A stretch of DNA of 64,000 nucleotides from Halogeometricum sp. S1BR25-6 (GCF_031624495.1 NZ_JAMQOP010000002.1:434001-498000); one strand, 5' to 3'; numbered from the stretch's first letter, positions 17,869-27,079 are shown. Notes: generated by a model from the sequence alone, not told the origin. Translations and numbers: made by a program.

Positions 17869-18381
17869 CTACAACCCCCACGTCACCAGCGGCAGCACGA
17901 CGACGAGCGTCGCGCCGAACACGAGCGACGACCGGAGCCACTGCCCGCGGACGGCCGTCGAGCGCTCCTCGTGGACGCTCGCACCCGCCCGCGGAAGGAC
18001 CACGTGCGCGAAGAAGACGTAGACGAAGCCGACGACGGCCGCCGTCGCCAGCGCGTGCGGGAGGGCGTCCAACGACCCCGCGGACGCGGTGGCGGGGAGC
18101 ACCGGCGAGAGCGCCGCGTACGCGACGGCGTACAGGACGCCGGAGAGGACGCCCGCGCCGTAATGGACGAGGCGGGCGGCGACGGTCGACACGTCGTCGG
18201 GCGTCGTTCGGCGGAGCGCCGCCGCCGCGATGTACGCCGGCGTGTAGCCGTCCTCCTGCGTCGCCATCGGGACGGTCATGGCGGCGGCGGCGACGAGACC
18301 CGAGACGGCGCTCAGCCCGACGAACGTGAGCGTCTCCCCGAGCGCTCCGACGAAGACGGGGCCGGGCGGTGGCGTCGGCAT
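17869..18381 (-). CDS. Hypothetical polytopic membrane protein
   Basis: A 170 aa protein with about four predicted membrane helices: LTFVGLSAVSGLVAAAAMTV (18-37), VHYGAGVLSGVLYAVAYAAL (~72-91), LATAAVVGFVYVFFAHVVL (~110-129) and SSLVFGATLVVVLPLVTWGL at the C-terminus. A loop with QEDGYTPAYIAAAALRRT precedes helix 2. I recognise no domain with a known function. The ATG at 18379-18381 is clear. It is divergent from the interrupted membrane gene at 18492 across 110 bases. Confidence 0.65.
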   Translation of the reverse strand: MPTPPPGPVFVGALGETLTFVGLSAVSGLVAAAAMTVPMATQEDGYTPAYIAAAALRRTTPDDVSTVAARLVHYGAGVLSGVLYAVAYAALSPVLPATASAGSLDALPHALATAAVVGFVYVFFAHVVLPRAGASVHEERSTAVRGQWLRSSLVFGATLVVVLPLVTWGL

Positions 18382-18491
18382 CGGCCGAGATAGGACGCGG
18401 GGGGCTAAAAGCGGACTGGCGCTCGCGCGCTCCGTCCCTCGTGACGGTCGGCCGACGAGAGTGTATCACGGGCGACCGCGGAGCTATCGGT

Positions 18492-18872
18492 ATGGTCCCC
18501 CCCGCCGAGTCAGTCTCCTTCCGGAACGTCGCAGTCGGTCTCGGCGTCGGCCTCCTCTTGTCCGCCTTCTCACAGTTCCTCGGAGAGGGTCTGACGTCGC
18601 TCCTCTGGCTGTACGTCCTGCTCATCGCGTTCGCTATCGCCGGAAGCGGCGTCCGACCGGTCGGCGGGACGCTCGGATTTTAGGTTCTCTCGGGCGTTCT
18701 TCTCACGGCCGTGGGCGTCGTCACCGTCGCAGTCGACGGCGTGACGCTCCGGGTTTTCGGCGTCGTCGCCACCGGTGTCGTCGTATCAATCGTCTACGGG
18801 TGGCGTGCGACGCGGCGCGGCCTCTGGGTGCCCGCCGAGAGGTCGCCGTTCTCGTTCGGACCGCCGCGGTAG
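18492..18872 (+). pseudogene. Small membrane protein gene interrupted by an in-frame TAG
   Basis: The frame begins at ATG 18492 and reads 63 residues (SFRNVAVGLGVGLLLSAFSQ, then SLLWLYVLLIAFAIAGSGVR) before a TAG at 18681-18683. With no frame change it continues for 62 more protein-like codons (VLSGVLLTAVGVVTVAVDGV, VFGVVATGVVVSIVYGW) to a second TAG at 18870. The distal half has two further membrane segments and an ending rich in aromatic and proline residues. The simplest reading is a ~126 aa four-helix protein broken by one nonsense mutation. Alternatively the 63 aa product is functional. A sequencing error would also explain it. Confidence 0.6.
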
Positions 18873-18882
18873 ACGACTCGAC

Positions 18883-19701
18883 TCACGCCCCGCCGAGCAC
18901 CGTGAAGAGCAGCAGGTTGTGCGCGCCGGGGCCGAGGCCGACGGCGGCGACGAAGCCGAGGAGGGCGTACCCCTCCGCGGGGTCCTCGCGCACGTAGTCG
19001 GCAAATAGGGCGGCGACGCCCGAGGCGATGACGAGTTTGACGACGACGAACAGCCAGACCGTCCCGAGGTAGGGTTCGGTGGGGAGCGTCGCGGCGAACT
19101 CGATGATAATCCGCGAGAGCGGCGTCCGCTCGCCGAACCCGAGCAGGTCGACGCCGACGGCGGTTGAGACGGCGTCGAGGGCGTGGCCGAAGACGGCGAG
19201 AAAGCCCACCGAACCGGTGACGCGCGCCGCCGGGTGGGCGCGGACGAGGAGGCCCCACGTGGCGACGGCGACGACGGCGGCGGCGACGAGGCCCGCGGCC
19301 GGGACGAGGGGCGCGAGCGTCCCCCTGGCGGCGCCGACGAACAGAGCGCCGGCGACGGCGACGGCGGCGAGGAGGCTTCCGAGGCCCGCGAGGACGAGGG
19401 CGGCGTCGTCCCCGGCCCGCGCGTCCGCGGCGACGAACGTCCCGACGCCGAGGGCGCCGACGGCGAGGTAGACGGCCGCCGTGGCGCCGAGCGGTCTGAG
19501 AAGAGGCGGGAGGGCATCGACGACGTAGAGGACGTGTGCGGCCGACCCGAGCACCATCCACGGGACGAACGCGAGGACGCGCCGGGGGGTAACCGCGGGG
19601 CGGCGGCGGTTCGCCGCCGCGGCGACGACGGCGACGGCGACGAGGAGGACGGCGAGGTACGGGAGCGGCGGCACCGAGAACCCTTCGGGGAGTATCGCCA
19701 T
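18883..19701 (-). CDS. DUF63 family membrane protein
   Basis: A 272 aa integral membrane protein with about eight hydrophobic segments. The family-typical motifs are VFGHALDAVSTAVGVDLLGF (~165-184), the RIIIEFAATLP segment, and the C-terminal GLGPGAHNLLLFTVLG. DUF63 is a conserved archaeal family without assigned function. The ATG at 19701 was chosen over longer in-frame options because MAILPEGFSVPPLPYLAVLL leads directly into the first helix. The stop is 11 bases from the interrupted gene on the opposite strand. Confidence 0.82.
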   Translation of the reverse strand: MAILPEGFSVPPLPYLAVLLVAVAVVAAAANRRRPAVTPRRVLAFVPWMVLGSAAHVLYVVDALPPLLRPLGATAAVYLAVGALGVGTFVAADARAGDDAALVLAGLGSLLAAVAVAGALFVGAARGTLAPLVPAAGLVAAAVVAVATWGLLVRAHPAARVTGSVGFLAVFGHALDAVSTAVGVDLLGFGERTPLSRIIIEFAATLPTEPYLGTVWLFVVVKLVIASGVAALFADYVREDPAEGYALLGFVAAVGLGPGAHNLLLFTVLGGA

Positions 19702-19836
19702 GCTCCGTTGCGCGCTTGGCGGCCGTGAAAGCCTTACGAAAGCCGCCTCCCCGGATTCGCCCCCGCGCTCCGAAGTCCGGCCGACGCGTCCGCCCGTTCG
19801 AGCCGTTTTTAGGCGCGGTCGACGTCTCTTTCCCGC

Positions 19837-20472
19837 ATGGACCGCACGGAGTTCGCCGCGCGCATCGACCACACCGTCCTCGGGCCGGAGACGACGCTTT
19901 CGGACGTAGAGCGGGTTCTGGACGAGGCGGCCGAGTACGGGATGAACGCCTGCATCCCGCCGTGTTACGTCGCCGAGGCGACCGACTACGCCCCGGACGT
20001 GACGGTGGCCACCGTCGTCGGCTTCCCGCACGGCCAGCACTCGACGGCCGCCAAGCGCGAGGAGGCCGTCGACGCGTGGGAGAGCGGCGCCGACGAACTG
20101 GACATGGTGATAAACGTCGGCCGCCTGAAAGCCGCCGAGAACGACGCCGTCGAGGAGGATGTCGCGGAAGTCGTCGCCGCCGTGCCGGTGCCGGTGAAGG
20201 TCATCATCGAGACGGCGCTCCTCTCGGAGGACGAGAAGCGCCGCGCCTGTGAGGCGGCCGTTGAGGCGGACGCCGACTTCGTGAAGACGTCGACGGGGTT
20301 CGCCGAGGGCGGCGCGACCGTCGACGACGTGGAACTGATGGCGGAGTACCTGCCCGTGAAGGCCTCCGGCGGCGTCGGCTCCTACGAGAAGGCGACGGAG
20401 ATGTTCGACGCCGGCGCCGAGCGCATCGGGGCGTCCTCGGGCGTCGACATCGTCTCGGGATATCCGGAGTAG
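19837..20472 (+). CDS. deoC: Deoxyribose-phosphate aldolase
   Basis: Cleaves 2-deoxyribose-5-phosphate to acetaldehyde and glyceraldehyde-3-phosphate in deoxynucleoside catabolism; 211 aa class I aldolase. The Schiff-base lysine is in DFVKTSTGF (~147-155); [10 protein letters not shown] (~88-97) and the C-terminal [12 protein letters not shown] with the phosphate site RIGASSG are all in place. The N-terminal [10 protein letters not shown] is typical. It pairs logically with the nucleoside phosphorylase at 15757. The next gene on the same strand starts 110 bases later. Confidence 0.95.
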   Translation: MDRTEFAARIDHTVLGPETTLSDVERVLDEAAEYGMNACIPPCYVAEATDYAPDVTVATVVGFPHGQHSTAAKREEAVDAWESGADELDMVINVGRLKAAENDAVEEDVAEVVAAVPVPVKVIIETALLSEDEKRRACEAAVEADADFVKTSTGFAEGGATVDDVELMAEYLPVKASGGVGSYEKATEMFDAGAERIGASSGVDIVSGYPE

Positions 20473-20582
20473 GCGGCGAGCGTCGAGTCACTTCCCGCGC
20501 GTCGGTGCGCGCCTCCGCCCCCTCGTTTCCGTCCCCAACCGTCGGCCTTTTGGCCGCGCGGAAGAGACCTCAGAACGACCGA

Positions 20583-21854
20583 ATGGCCCGATACCACATC
20601 GAGACGTACGGCTGCACCTCCAACCGCGGCGAGAGCCGAGCCATCGAGAGCGCGCTCCGCGATGCCGGCCACTACCGCGTCGAGGGTCCGGAGGAAGCCG
20701 ACGTCGCCATCATGAACACCTGTACGGTCGTCGAGAAGACGGAGCGCAACATGCTCCGACGGGCCAAAGAGTTGGAGGAGGAGACGGCGGACCTCATCGT
20801 CACGGGCTGCATGGCGCTCGCGCAGGGCGATGAGTTCCGCGAGGAGGAGGTGGACGCCCAGATTCTCCACTGGGACGACGTTCCCTCGGCGGTCACGAAC
20901 GGCGAGTGCCCGACGCCGGGGGCGGGCACCGAACCCATCCTCGACGGCGTCGTCGGTATCCTGCCCATCGCCCGCGGCTGTATGTCGAACTGCTCGTACT
21001 GCATCACGAAGTTCGCCACGGGCCGCGTCGACTCCCCCTCGGTGGAGGAGAACGTCGAGAAGGCCCGCGCGCTCGTCCACGCCGGCGCGAAGGAGGTTCG
21101 CATCACCGGACAGGACACCGGCGTCTACGGTTGGGACGAGGGCGACCGGAAGCTCCCGGAACTGCTCGACCGAATCTGCTCGGAAATCGAGGGCGAGTTC
21201 CGGGTCCGTCTCGGGATGGCCAACCCCGGCGGGATTCACGGCATCCACGAGGAGTTAGTCGAGGTCTTCGACCGCCACGAGAAGCTGTACAACTTCATCC
21301 ACCTCCCCGTACAGTCGGGGTCCGACGACGTGTTGGAGGAGATGCGCCGCCAGCACCGCGTGGCGAAGTTCCGCGAGATAGTCGAGACGTTCGACCGGGA
21401 ACTCGACTACTGGACGCTCTCGACGGATTTCATCGTCGGCTTCCCCACCGAGACGGAGGCCGACCACGAGCGGAGCATGGACCTGTTCAGGGAGGTGCGC
21501 CCCGAGAAGGTGAACGTCACGCGCTTCTCGAAGCGCCCCGGCACCGACGCCGCCGACATGAAGGGCCTCGGCGGGACGGTGAAGAAGGAGCGCTCGAAGG
21601 CGATGTCCGAGTTGAAGATGGACGTCGTCGCCGAGGCGTACGAGGAGATGATTGGAGAGACGCACCGCGTGATGGCCGTCGAGGAGGGCACCGGCGACTC
21701 GGTGAAGTGCCGCGACGAGGCCTACCGGCAGATCATCGTGCAGAACGCCTCCGAACGCGGCGTCGAACCCGGCGATTTCTTGGAGGTCGAAGTGACGAGC
21801 CACCAGACGGTGTACGCGTTCGGCGACCCCGTCCGCACGGCGCCGAAACCGTAG
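20583..21854 (+). CDS. tRNA (t6A37) methylthiotransferase, MtaB/CDKAL1 type
   Basis: A 423 aa radical-SAM enzyme that adds a methylthio group to N6-threonylcarbamoyladenosine at tRNA position 37. N-terminal UPF0004 domain with the auxiliary cluster cysteines in ETYGCTSNRGES, MNTCTVVEKTE and VTGCMALAQG; radical-SAM motif GCMSNCSYC (~130-138); C-terminal TRAM-like RNA-binding domain ending EVEVTSHQTVYAF. The short form with GCTSN is the archaeal/eukaryotic e-MtaB version. ATG at 20583 gives MARYHIETYGC. Confidence 0.93.
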   Translation: MARYHIETYGCTSNRGESRAIESALRDAGHYRVEGPEEADVAIMNTCTVVEKTERNMLRRAKELEEETADLIVTGCMALAQGDEFREEEVDAQILHWDDVPSAVTNGECPTPGAGTEPILDGVVGILPIARGCMSNCSYCITKFATGRVDSPSVEENVEKARALVHAGAKEVRITGQDTGVYGWDEGDRKLPELLDRICSEIEGEFRVRLGMANPGGIHGIHEELVEVFDRHEKLYNFIHLPVQSGSDDVLEEMRRQHRVAKFREIVETFDRELDYWTLSTDFIVGFPTETEADHERSMDLFREVRPEKVNVTRFSKRPGTDAADMKGLGGTVKKERSKAMSELKMDVVAEAYEEMIGETHRVMAVEEGTGDSVKCRDEAYRQIIVQNASERGVEPGDFLEVEVTSHQTVYAFGDPVRTAPKP

Positions 21855-21889
21855 CGGAGCGCCGGAACGCCGGACCGTCGAGACGCCAC

Positions 21890-22867
21890 CTACGCGTCGC
21901 CGCCGCCCGCGGTATCCGACTTCGACTCCGACTCCGACTTCGACTCGAACGCTTCGCGCAGGTCGGCGGCCACGTCGGCGACGAGTTCGCGCGAGCGGTC
22001 AACCTCGTACATCGTGGCGAACCCGTGGACCATGTCTTCGTAGTTCTCGAAGCGGACGGAGATGCCCTCGCTCACCAGTCGCTCGGCGTAGGCCGCCCCG
22101 CCGTCGCGCAACGGGTCGAACCCGGCCGTGACCACCGTCGCCGGCGCGACGCCCGAGCAATCGCGGGCGTGCATCGGGTCGGCGTACGGGTTCCTCCGGT
22201 CGACGTCGCTCTCGAAGTAGCAGTCGCGGAACCACGCTAAGTCCTCCTTCGACAGCACCGTTCCGGCGTGTCGCTCGACGGACTCGCGTCGCTCGTTCGC
22301 ACCCACGGCGGGGTAGACGAGCGTTTGGTGGTCGACGTCCGGACCGCCCCGGTCGGCGGCCATCAGCGACACGACGGCCGCGAGCGTCCCCCCGGCGCTG
22401 TCGCCGGCGACGGCCAGTCCGCCGTCGGAGTCGAGACGGTCGGCGTTCTCCGCGGTCCACTCCGTCGCAGCGTAGGCGTCCTCGACGGCGGCGGGGAAGG
22501 GGTGTTCGGGCGCGAGGCGGTAGTCCACCGAGACCACGGTGCAGTCGCTCTCCCGGACGAGTCGACGGCAGAGGACGTCGTGGCTCTCCAAACTTCTGAG
22601 CACGAACCCGCCGCCGTGGAAGAATACGACCGTCGGGGACGGCCCGCCGCCGCGCGGGCGGTAGACGCGGACCGGAATCGCTCCCGCGGGGCCGGGAACC
22701 GTCCGGTCGGTGACGTCGCCCACCTCCGGCGGGTTCCGGTTCTCCCACCGGTTCGCGACCCGCGCCAGCAACCGCAGCGGTTTCGGACCGAAGCGCCTGA
22801 GGCGCGAGAGGTCGACCTGCGACGCCATCGCCGCCCGCGCCTGCGGGTGAATCTCGTCTGCGTGCAC
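21890..22867 (-). CDS. Alpha/beta hydrolase, hormone-sensitive-lipase (GDXG) family
   Basis: A 325 aa esterase/lipase. The oxyanion motif VVFFHGGGFVLRS (~82-94), the nucleophile elbow VAGDSAGG (Ser ~155), the acid in TAGFDPLRDGG (~246-256) and the catalytic His in DMVHGFATM (~280) are complete. It should hydrolyse short acyl esters; the natural substrate is unknown. The C-terminal FESKSESESKSD is encoded by a GACTCC-type microsatellite and is probably a solubilising acidic tail. Divergent from the signal peptidase gene across about 130 bases. Confidence 0.9.
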   Translation of the reverse strand: MHADEIHPQARAAMASQVDLSRLRRFGPKPLRLLARVANRWENRNPPEVGDVTDRTVPGPAGAIPVRVYRPRGGGPSPTVVFFHGGGFVLRSLESHDVLCRRLVRESDCTVVSVDYRLAPEHPFPAAVEDAYAATEWTAENADRLDSDGGLAVAGDSAGGTLAAVVSLMAADRGGPDVDHQTLVYPAVGANERRESVERHAGTVLSKEDLAWFRDCYFESDVDRRNPYADPMHARDCSGVAPATVVTAGFDPLRDGGAAYAERLVSEGISVRFENYEDMVHGFATMYEVDRSRELVADVAADLREAFESKSESESKSDTAGGGDA

Positions 22868-23000
22868 GGGAACCGTTCGCGCCGTTGTCAGAAAAGCGCG
22901 ACGGGGCGCGGGGTCGGATTCGCTCGCGACTCCGAACCGTCGACTTCGCGGGACCCGCGGAACCGCCGCGCTTTTGCTCGTCGTCCCCCACGTTCGGTCG

Positions 23001-23654
23001 ATGGCCGACGATTCCGGTTCCGCCCGCCGCGACTCTCCCCGTCCCCGTTCGGGTTCCGGCTCCCGCCCTCGCGTCCCGCGCTACGTCCGCGACGTGGCCC
23101 AGACGCTCGGCGCCGTCGTCCTCGTCGGCGCCCTCCTGTTCGCGCTGACGGGCATCTGGCCGCCGATGGTCGCCGTCGAGAGTCCGAGCATGGAACCGCA
23201 CATCGACACCGGCGACATGGTCGTCGTCTCGGACGTGAACCGCTACGTCGCCGCCGCCGCCGACGAGAACGGCATCGTGACGCAGGCGCGAGCGGATGGC
23301 TACACCCGGTTCTCCGAGGGCGGCGACGTCGTCGTCTACATGCCGCCCGACCGCCGAGGGCTCTCCTCGCCCATCATCCACCGGGTTCGCTTCCACGTCG
23401 AGGCGGGCGAGAACTGGTACGACAGGGCCGACCCCGACTCCGTGGGGGCCGGCGTGGACGACTGTGCGGAACTGGCGAACTGTCCCGCGCCGCACGCGGG
23501 GTACATCACGAAGGGGGACAACAACGCCAGGTACGACCAAGTCGGCGTCGACCCCATCGCGCCCCCGGTGCGGGCGGAGTGGGTTCGCGCGAAGGCGCAG
23601 GTTCGGGTGCCGCTGCTCGGGTGGATTCGCCTCGTCCTCGCCGGAACGGTCTGA
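23001..23654 (+). CDS. Signal peptidase I, archaeal (S26B) type
   Basis: A 217 aa membrane-bound serine protease that removes Sec signal peptides outside the membrane. One N-terminal membrane helix (TLGAVVLVGALLFALTGIW, ~37-55) precedes the catalytic Ser in ESPSMEPHI (~60-68); the general-base His that replaces the bacterial Lys is in IIHRVRFHV (~125). GYITKGDNNARYDQ matches the family's conserved box. ATG at 23001 leaves an Arg/Pro/Ser-rich cytoplasmic tail. Convergent with the CDF gene, 4 bases apart. Confidence 0.9.
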   Translation: MADDSGSARRDSPRPRSGSGSRPRVPRYVRDVAQTLGAVVLVGALLFALTGIWPPMVAVESPSMEPHIDTGDMVVVSDVNRYVAAAADENGIVTQARADGYTRFSEGGDVVVYMPPDRRGLSSPIIHRVRFHVEAGENWYDRADPDSVGAGVDDCAELANCPAPHAGYITKGDNNARYDQVGVDPIAPPVRAEWVRAKAQVRVPLLGWIRLVLAGTV

Positions 23655-23658
23655 CCCG

Positions 23659-24594
23659 TTACTTCTCGCCGGTCCGCCTCTCGAACAGTCGGGTCGCCCG
23701 CTCGTCCTCCTTCCACTCGCCGAGTTCCTTCGGGTCGACGTGGACGAACACGTCGTCCACCTCGGGAATCTCGCGGATGGCCGTCACCACCTCCGACTCG
23801 ATGTCGTGCGCCTCGAACAGCGTCATGTCGCCCTCAACCTCGATGTGGAGGCTCACGTCCACCTCGGGGCCGACGTAGTGGGCGACCACGTCGTGCGCCC
23901 CCTCGACGCGCGGGTGTTCGAGGGCGGTCGAGAGTATCTCGGCGGTCAGTTCGTCGTCCGGCGCGGCGCCGACGAGGTAGTTCACGTTGTCGCGGACGAT
24001 CTCGTAGCCGGTGTAGATGATGCCGAGGGAGACGACGCCCGCGGCGACGGGTTCGAGGACGGGGACGCCGAGGCTCGCGCCGACGACGCCGACGAGGGCG
24101 GCGGCGGCGGTGAGGATGTCGTTGCGGTTGTCCATCGCCGTCGCCACGATGGCCGGGGAGCGGTGGGTCTCGCCGACGCGCCGGCAGTAGCGGTAGAGGC
24201 CGTACTTGACGCCGGCGGAGGCGACGAGGACGCCGACGCTGAGGAGTCCTCCGGTCGCGCCGCCGTACGAGCCGTTCAGAACCGTGGTGGTGGCGTTCCA
24301 GAGGACGCCCGCGCCGGCGGCGAACACGCCGACGGCGACGAACAGGGAGACGAACGGTTCGATGCGCTCGTGGCCGTGCGGGTGCTGGAAGTCGGGGGGT
24401 TGCGTCGTCAGGTAGAGACCGGCGAGGACGATGAGGCTGTAGGCCGTGTCGGCCGCGCTGTTGACCGCCTCGGATCCGACGGCGAGACTGCCAGTCGCCC
24501 ACCAGACGCCGCCCTTCGCGAGGGCCAGCACGACGTTCACCACGAGGACGATGAGGCCCACTCGTCGGACGACCCGGCGCCGGTTTCCGCTCAT
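23659..24594 (-). CDS. Cation diffusion facilitator transporter
   Basis: A 311 aa CDF (cation efflux) protein. Six membrane helices fill residues ~10-205, and the C-terminal cytoplasmic domain (DDELTAEILSTALEHP ... DDVFVHVDPKEL) is the CDF dimerisation fold. Metal-site features include SEAVNSAADTAYS in helix 2, HPHGHERIEP in the loop and AMDNRNDILTA in helix 5. The N in place of the usual His/Asp of helix 2 hints at a metal preference other than Zn, but this is inference. The start could be ATG 24594 (used) or 24621. The HIT gene lies 54 bases upstream on the same strand. Confidence 0.88.
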   Translation of the reverse strand: MSGNRRRVVRRVGLIVLVVNVVLALAKGGVWWATGSLAVGSEAVNSAADTAYSLIVLAGLYLTTQPPDFQHPHGHERIEPFVSLFVAVGVFAAGAGVLWNATTTVLNGSYGGATGGLLSVGVLVASAGVKYGLYRYCRRVGETHRSPAIVATAMDNRNDILTAAAALVGVVGASLGVPVLEPVAAGVVSLGIIYTGYEIVRDNVNYLVGAAPDDELTAEILSTALEHPRVEGAHDVVAHYVGPEVDVSLHIEVEGDMTLFEAHDIESEVVTAIREIPEVDDVFVHVDPKELGEWKEDERATRLFERRTGEK

Positions 24595-24648
24595 CACCGG
24601 GGATTTCGGAGGCAGACGCATGACGTTTCCGACCGCCGGTCCATCGCT

Positions 24649-25218
24649 CTACCCGTCGTACTCGGTGCCCGCATCGAAGTCGAGAAAGACGGCGTCGTCC
24701 TCGCCGTCGACGTCCGCGCCCGACTGCTCGGCGAACGCCCCGCGGAGTCGCTCGTACGTGTCGTCGAGGGCTTCCACGATGACCTTCGTGTCGCCGACGA
24801 CGGGCATGAAGTTCGTGTCGCCGCCCCACCGCGGCACGACGTGCGTGTGCAGGTGGTCGTCGATGGACCCGCCGGAGGGGCCGCCGCCGAGGTTCTCGCC
24901 GGCGTTGGCGGCGTCGGGGTCGAGCGCCGCGTCGAGGGCGTCCAGCGTCCGCGTCTTCAGTTTCGCGTGGTCGAGCAGTTCCGCGTCGGTCAGGTCGCCC
25001 CACGACCCGGTGTGTCGGTACGGGATGACCATCGCGTGCCCGGGGTTGTACGGGTAGTTGTTCAGGAGGACGAACGAGTGCTCGGTCCGGGCGACGATAC
25101 GGCTCTCCCCGTCGTCGTCGGCCTCCGGAAGCGCGCAGAACGGACAGCCGTCGTCCCCGTCTCCGTCGTCGTCGCGTTCGACCCAGTCGATGCGCCACGG
25201 CGCGAATATCTGGTCCAT
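24649..25218 (-). CDS. HIT family nucleotide hydrolase/transferase
   Basis: A 189 aa histidine-triad protein. The N-terminal zinc knuckle is CPFC (~25-28), the conserved VLLNNYPYNPGHAMVIPYRH is at ~50-69, and the catalytic triad motif DHLHTHVVPRW is near residue 120. The overall form resembles Ap4A phosphorylase-like HIT enzymes with the C-terminal extension. Acts on nucleotidyl-phosphates such as AMP derivatives; exact substrate unknown. Likely co-transcribed with the downstream CDF gene. Confidence 0.9.
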   Translation of the reverse strand: MDQIFAPWRIDWVERDDDGDGDDGCPFCALPEADDDGESRIVARTEHSFVLLNNYPYNPGHAMVIPYRHTGSWGDLTDAELLDHAKLKTRTLDALDAALDPDAANAGENLGGGPSGGSIDDHLHTHVVPRWGGDTNFMPVVGDTKVIVEALDDTYERLRGAFAEQSGADVDGEDDAVFLDFDAGTEYDG

Positions 25219-25292
25219 ACGCGGTCCTCGCGCGAGTCGGGTTTAGTGCCGGCGGAACCGGCGGCCGGGACGGACTCGCTCTCTCGGACGCG

Positions 25293-26183
25293 CTACTCGG
25301 TGATGATTTCGCAGCCGTCCTCGGTGACGATGACGGTGTGTTCGGCCTGACTCACGAGTTCGCCGTCGTCCTCTTTCAGGACGGGGTAGCCGTGGAGGAC
25401 GCCCTGCTGTTCGAGCCGCTTGATGGCGATGTCCGAGCGGGGGACGTCTATCCACCGCGAGGCGAACGGGAGCGTCTTGTACTCCTCGTTCACCTGCTCT
25501 AACACCTGCCGCGCCGAGCGGTTTCGGACCGAACGGTCCCGTTCGAGGCTGTAAATCTCCTCCTTGGAGCCCTCCGTGACCTTGCCGGACCCCGTCGTGG
25601 CGAACGGTTCGATGGCGACCACGTCGCCGACTTCGAGTTCGACGCCGCGTTCGGTGCCGCGGTTGGGGATGTTCGGCCCCGTGTGGGCGTCCCACTGCTC
25701 GACGCCGTGCCCCGAGAGGTTTAGGACGGGCGTGTAGCCGTAGCCGCGGATGACGTCCTCTATCTCCGCGCCGACTTCGCCCGTCTGGACGCCGGGACCG
25801 ACGGCGTCGAGGGCGGCGTCCAGCGCTTCTTCGGCCGCCTCGACCAGTTCGTCGTTGCCCGAGAGGTCGACCGTCGCCGCGGCGTCGGCGATGTAGCCGT
25901 CGACGTGGACGCCGCAGTCCAGACAGACCATCTCGTCGTCGAACTCGGTGTCGTCGTCGCGGCCGGGCGAGGCGTGCGACGCCTCCTCGTCGACGCTGAT
26001 ATTGACGGGGAACGCACAGCCGTCGGCGAGTTCGTAGATACGCTCCTCGGCGTGCTCTGCGACTTCGAGGTGCGTCGCGCCCGGTTCGACCATCTCGGCC
26101 GTCTCGTCGAGAACCTCGCGGAGGACGCTGCCGGCCTCGCGGTACTTCTCGGCCGTCTCCTCGTCGAGGGGTCCGATGCTCAT
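25293..26183 (-). CDS. map: Methionine aminopeptidase, type II
   Basis: Removes initiator methionine from new proteins; 296 aa pita-bread metalloprotease. Five metal ligands can be placed: two Asp in LDCGVHVDGYIADAAATV, His in NLSGHGVEQWDAH, Glu in AIEPFATTG and the last Glu in QAEHTVIVTEDG. The extra helical insertion after the His motif (~200-255) makes it type II, as in archaea and eukaryotes. ATG at 26183 begins MSIGPLDEETAEKYREAG. Divergent from the phosphoesterase gene across 200 bases. Confidence 0.95.
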   Translation of the reverse strand: MSIGPLDEETAEKYREAGSVLREVLDETAEMVEPGATHLEVAEHAEERIYELADGCAFPVNISVDEEASHASPGRDDDTEFDDEMVCLDCGVHVDGYIADAAATVDLSGNDELVEAAEEALDAALDAVGPGVQTGEVGAEIEDVIRGYGYTPVLNLSGHGVEQWDAHTGPNIPNRGTERGVELEVGDVVAIEPFATTGSGKVTEGSKEEIYSLERDRSVRNRSARQVLEQVNEEYKTLPFASRWIDVPRSDIAIKRLEQQGVLHGYPVLKEDDGELVSQAEHTVIVTEDGCEIITE

Positions 26184-26314
26184 GGCCGTGCTTGGCGCGA
26201 GCGTCTCAAAGAGGTTGCGGACCCCGTCTCAGTCCCTCGAATTCGGCCCCCGATGGCCGCTCGACGCGTCGGTGTCGACCGCTGTATTAGTCGTTTCCGG
26301 CCGGAGACCGAGTG

Positions 26315-26323
26315 ACTATATAG
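26315..26323 (+). promoter_or_regulatory. TATA-like element between map and the phosphoesterase gene
   Basis: The sequence actatatag stands out in GC-rich DNA in the 200-base divergent region. A second A/T stretch, gtttattgg (26348-26356), lies 28-36 bases before the phosphoesterase ATG and is the better-placed box A for that gene. The first element could serve either direction through a longer leader. Confidence 0.35.
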
Positions 26324-26383
26324 CGCACAGAGCGCCTCCTAGCAACCGTTTATTGGTTCGCGCTCGTCTCGGCACAGAGACAG

Positions 26384-27079
26384 ATGAGTGCACCCGAGTT
26401 CGGCGCGGACGTACCTCACCGGCGGGTCGACGCGGACGACTGGAACGAAATCTACGTCGTCGGCGACGTGCACGGCTGCCGCGCGGAGTTAGAGCGGTTG
26501 CTCGACGAACTCGGCGTCACCGACGACGACCTCGTGGTGTTCGTCGGCGACCTCGTCCGAAAGGGACCCGACAGCGAGGGCGTCGTCTCGCTCGTCCGGA
26601 ACGCGGAGAACATGCTGACCGTTCGCGGCAACAACGAGGAGAAACTCATCCGCGGCGACAAGCACCTCGACGAACTCTCCGACGAGCAGATAGCGTGGAT
26701 TCGGAACCTGCCGGTCGCCATCTCGTGGGCGGACGCGCTCGTCGTCCACGGCGGCGTCGACCCGCGGAAGCCCCTCTCGGAGCACTCGCTCGAAGAACTG
26801 GAGACGTTCCGGAAGTTCGAGGACGACGGTGAGAAGTCCTACTGGTGGGAGGTCCACAGCGGCCCCCAGCGCGTCTTCTTCGGTCACACTCCCCTGGCGG
26901 CGCCCGTCTACCGCCGGTACGCCGTCGGCCTCGATACCGGGTGCGTCTACGGCAACGAACTCACCGCCTACGACTGGCGCGCCGACGAGTTCGTCGTCGT
27001 CGAACCCGAGACGACCGTCGAGGAGCGCGCCGAGTCGAAGTGGGTCGAACCCGCCGACACCCCCGCCCCCGCGCAGTAG
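26384..27079 (+). CDS. Metallophosphoesterase (PP1/ApaH/PrpE-like)
   Basis: A 231 aa calcineurin-like phosphoesterase. All metal-binding blocks are present in order: VVGDVHGCRAEL (~24-35), FVGDLVRKGPDSEG (~53-66), VRGNNEEKLI (~82-91), VVHGGVDPRKP (~120-130) and FGHTPLAAP (~165-173). The GDVHGC...GDLxxKGPDS...GNNE pattern matches protein serine/threonine phosphatases and diadenosine tetraphosphatases; the sequence does not decide between them. The C-terminal ~40 residues are acidic and Pro-rich. Followed after 83 bases by polyphosphate kinase on the same strand. Confidence 0.88.
   Translation: MSAPEFGADVPHRRVDADDWNEIYVVGDVHGCRAELERLLDELGVTDDDLVVFVGDLVRKGPDSEGVVSLVRNAENMLTVRGNNEEKLIRGDKHLDELSDEQIAWIRNLPVAISWADALVVHGGVDPRKPLSEHSLEELETFRKFEDDGEKSYWWEVHSGPQRVFFGHTPLAAPVYRRYAVGLDTGCVYGNELTAYDWRADEFVVVEPETTVEERAESKWVEPADTPAPAQ

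Noticed and set aside
18681-18683. TAG at 18681 or in the icd palindrome as a recoded (pyrrolysine) codon
   Set aside because: Pyrrolysine use is not known in haloarchaea and no pylT or related gene or PYLIS-like context is visible; nonsense mutation or insertion is simpler.
21905-21950. GACTCC-type microsatellites (also near 14175, 49005 and 55975) as regulatory repeats
   Set aside because: They encode Ser/Glu/Asp-rich protein tails, common in haloarchaea, and show no dyad or spacer pattern.
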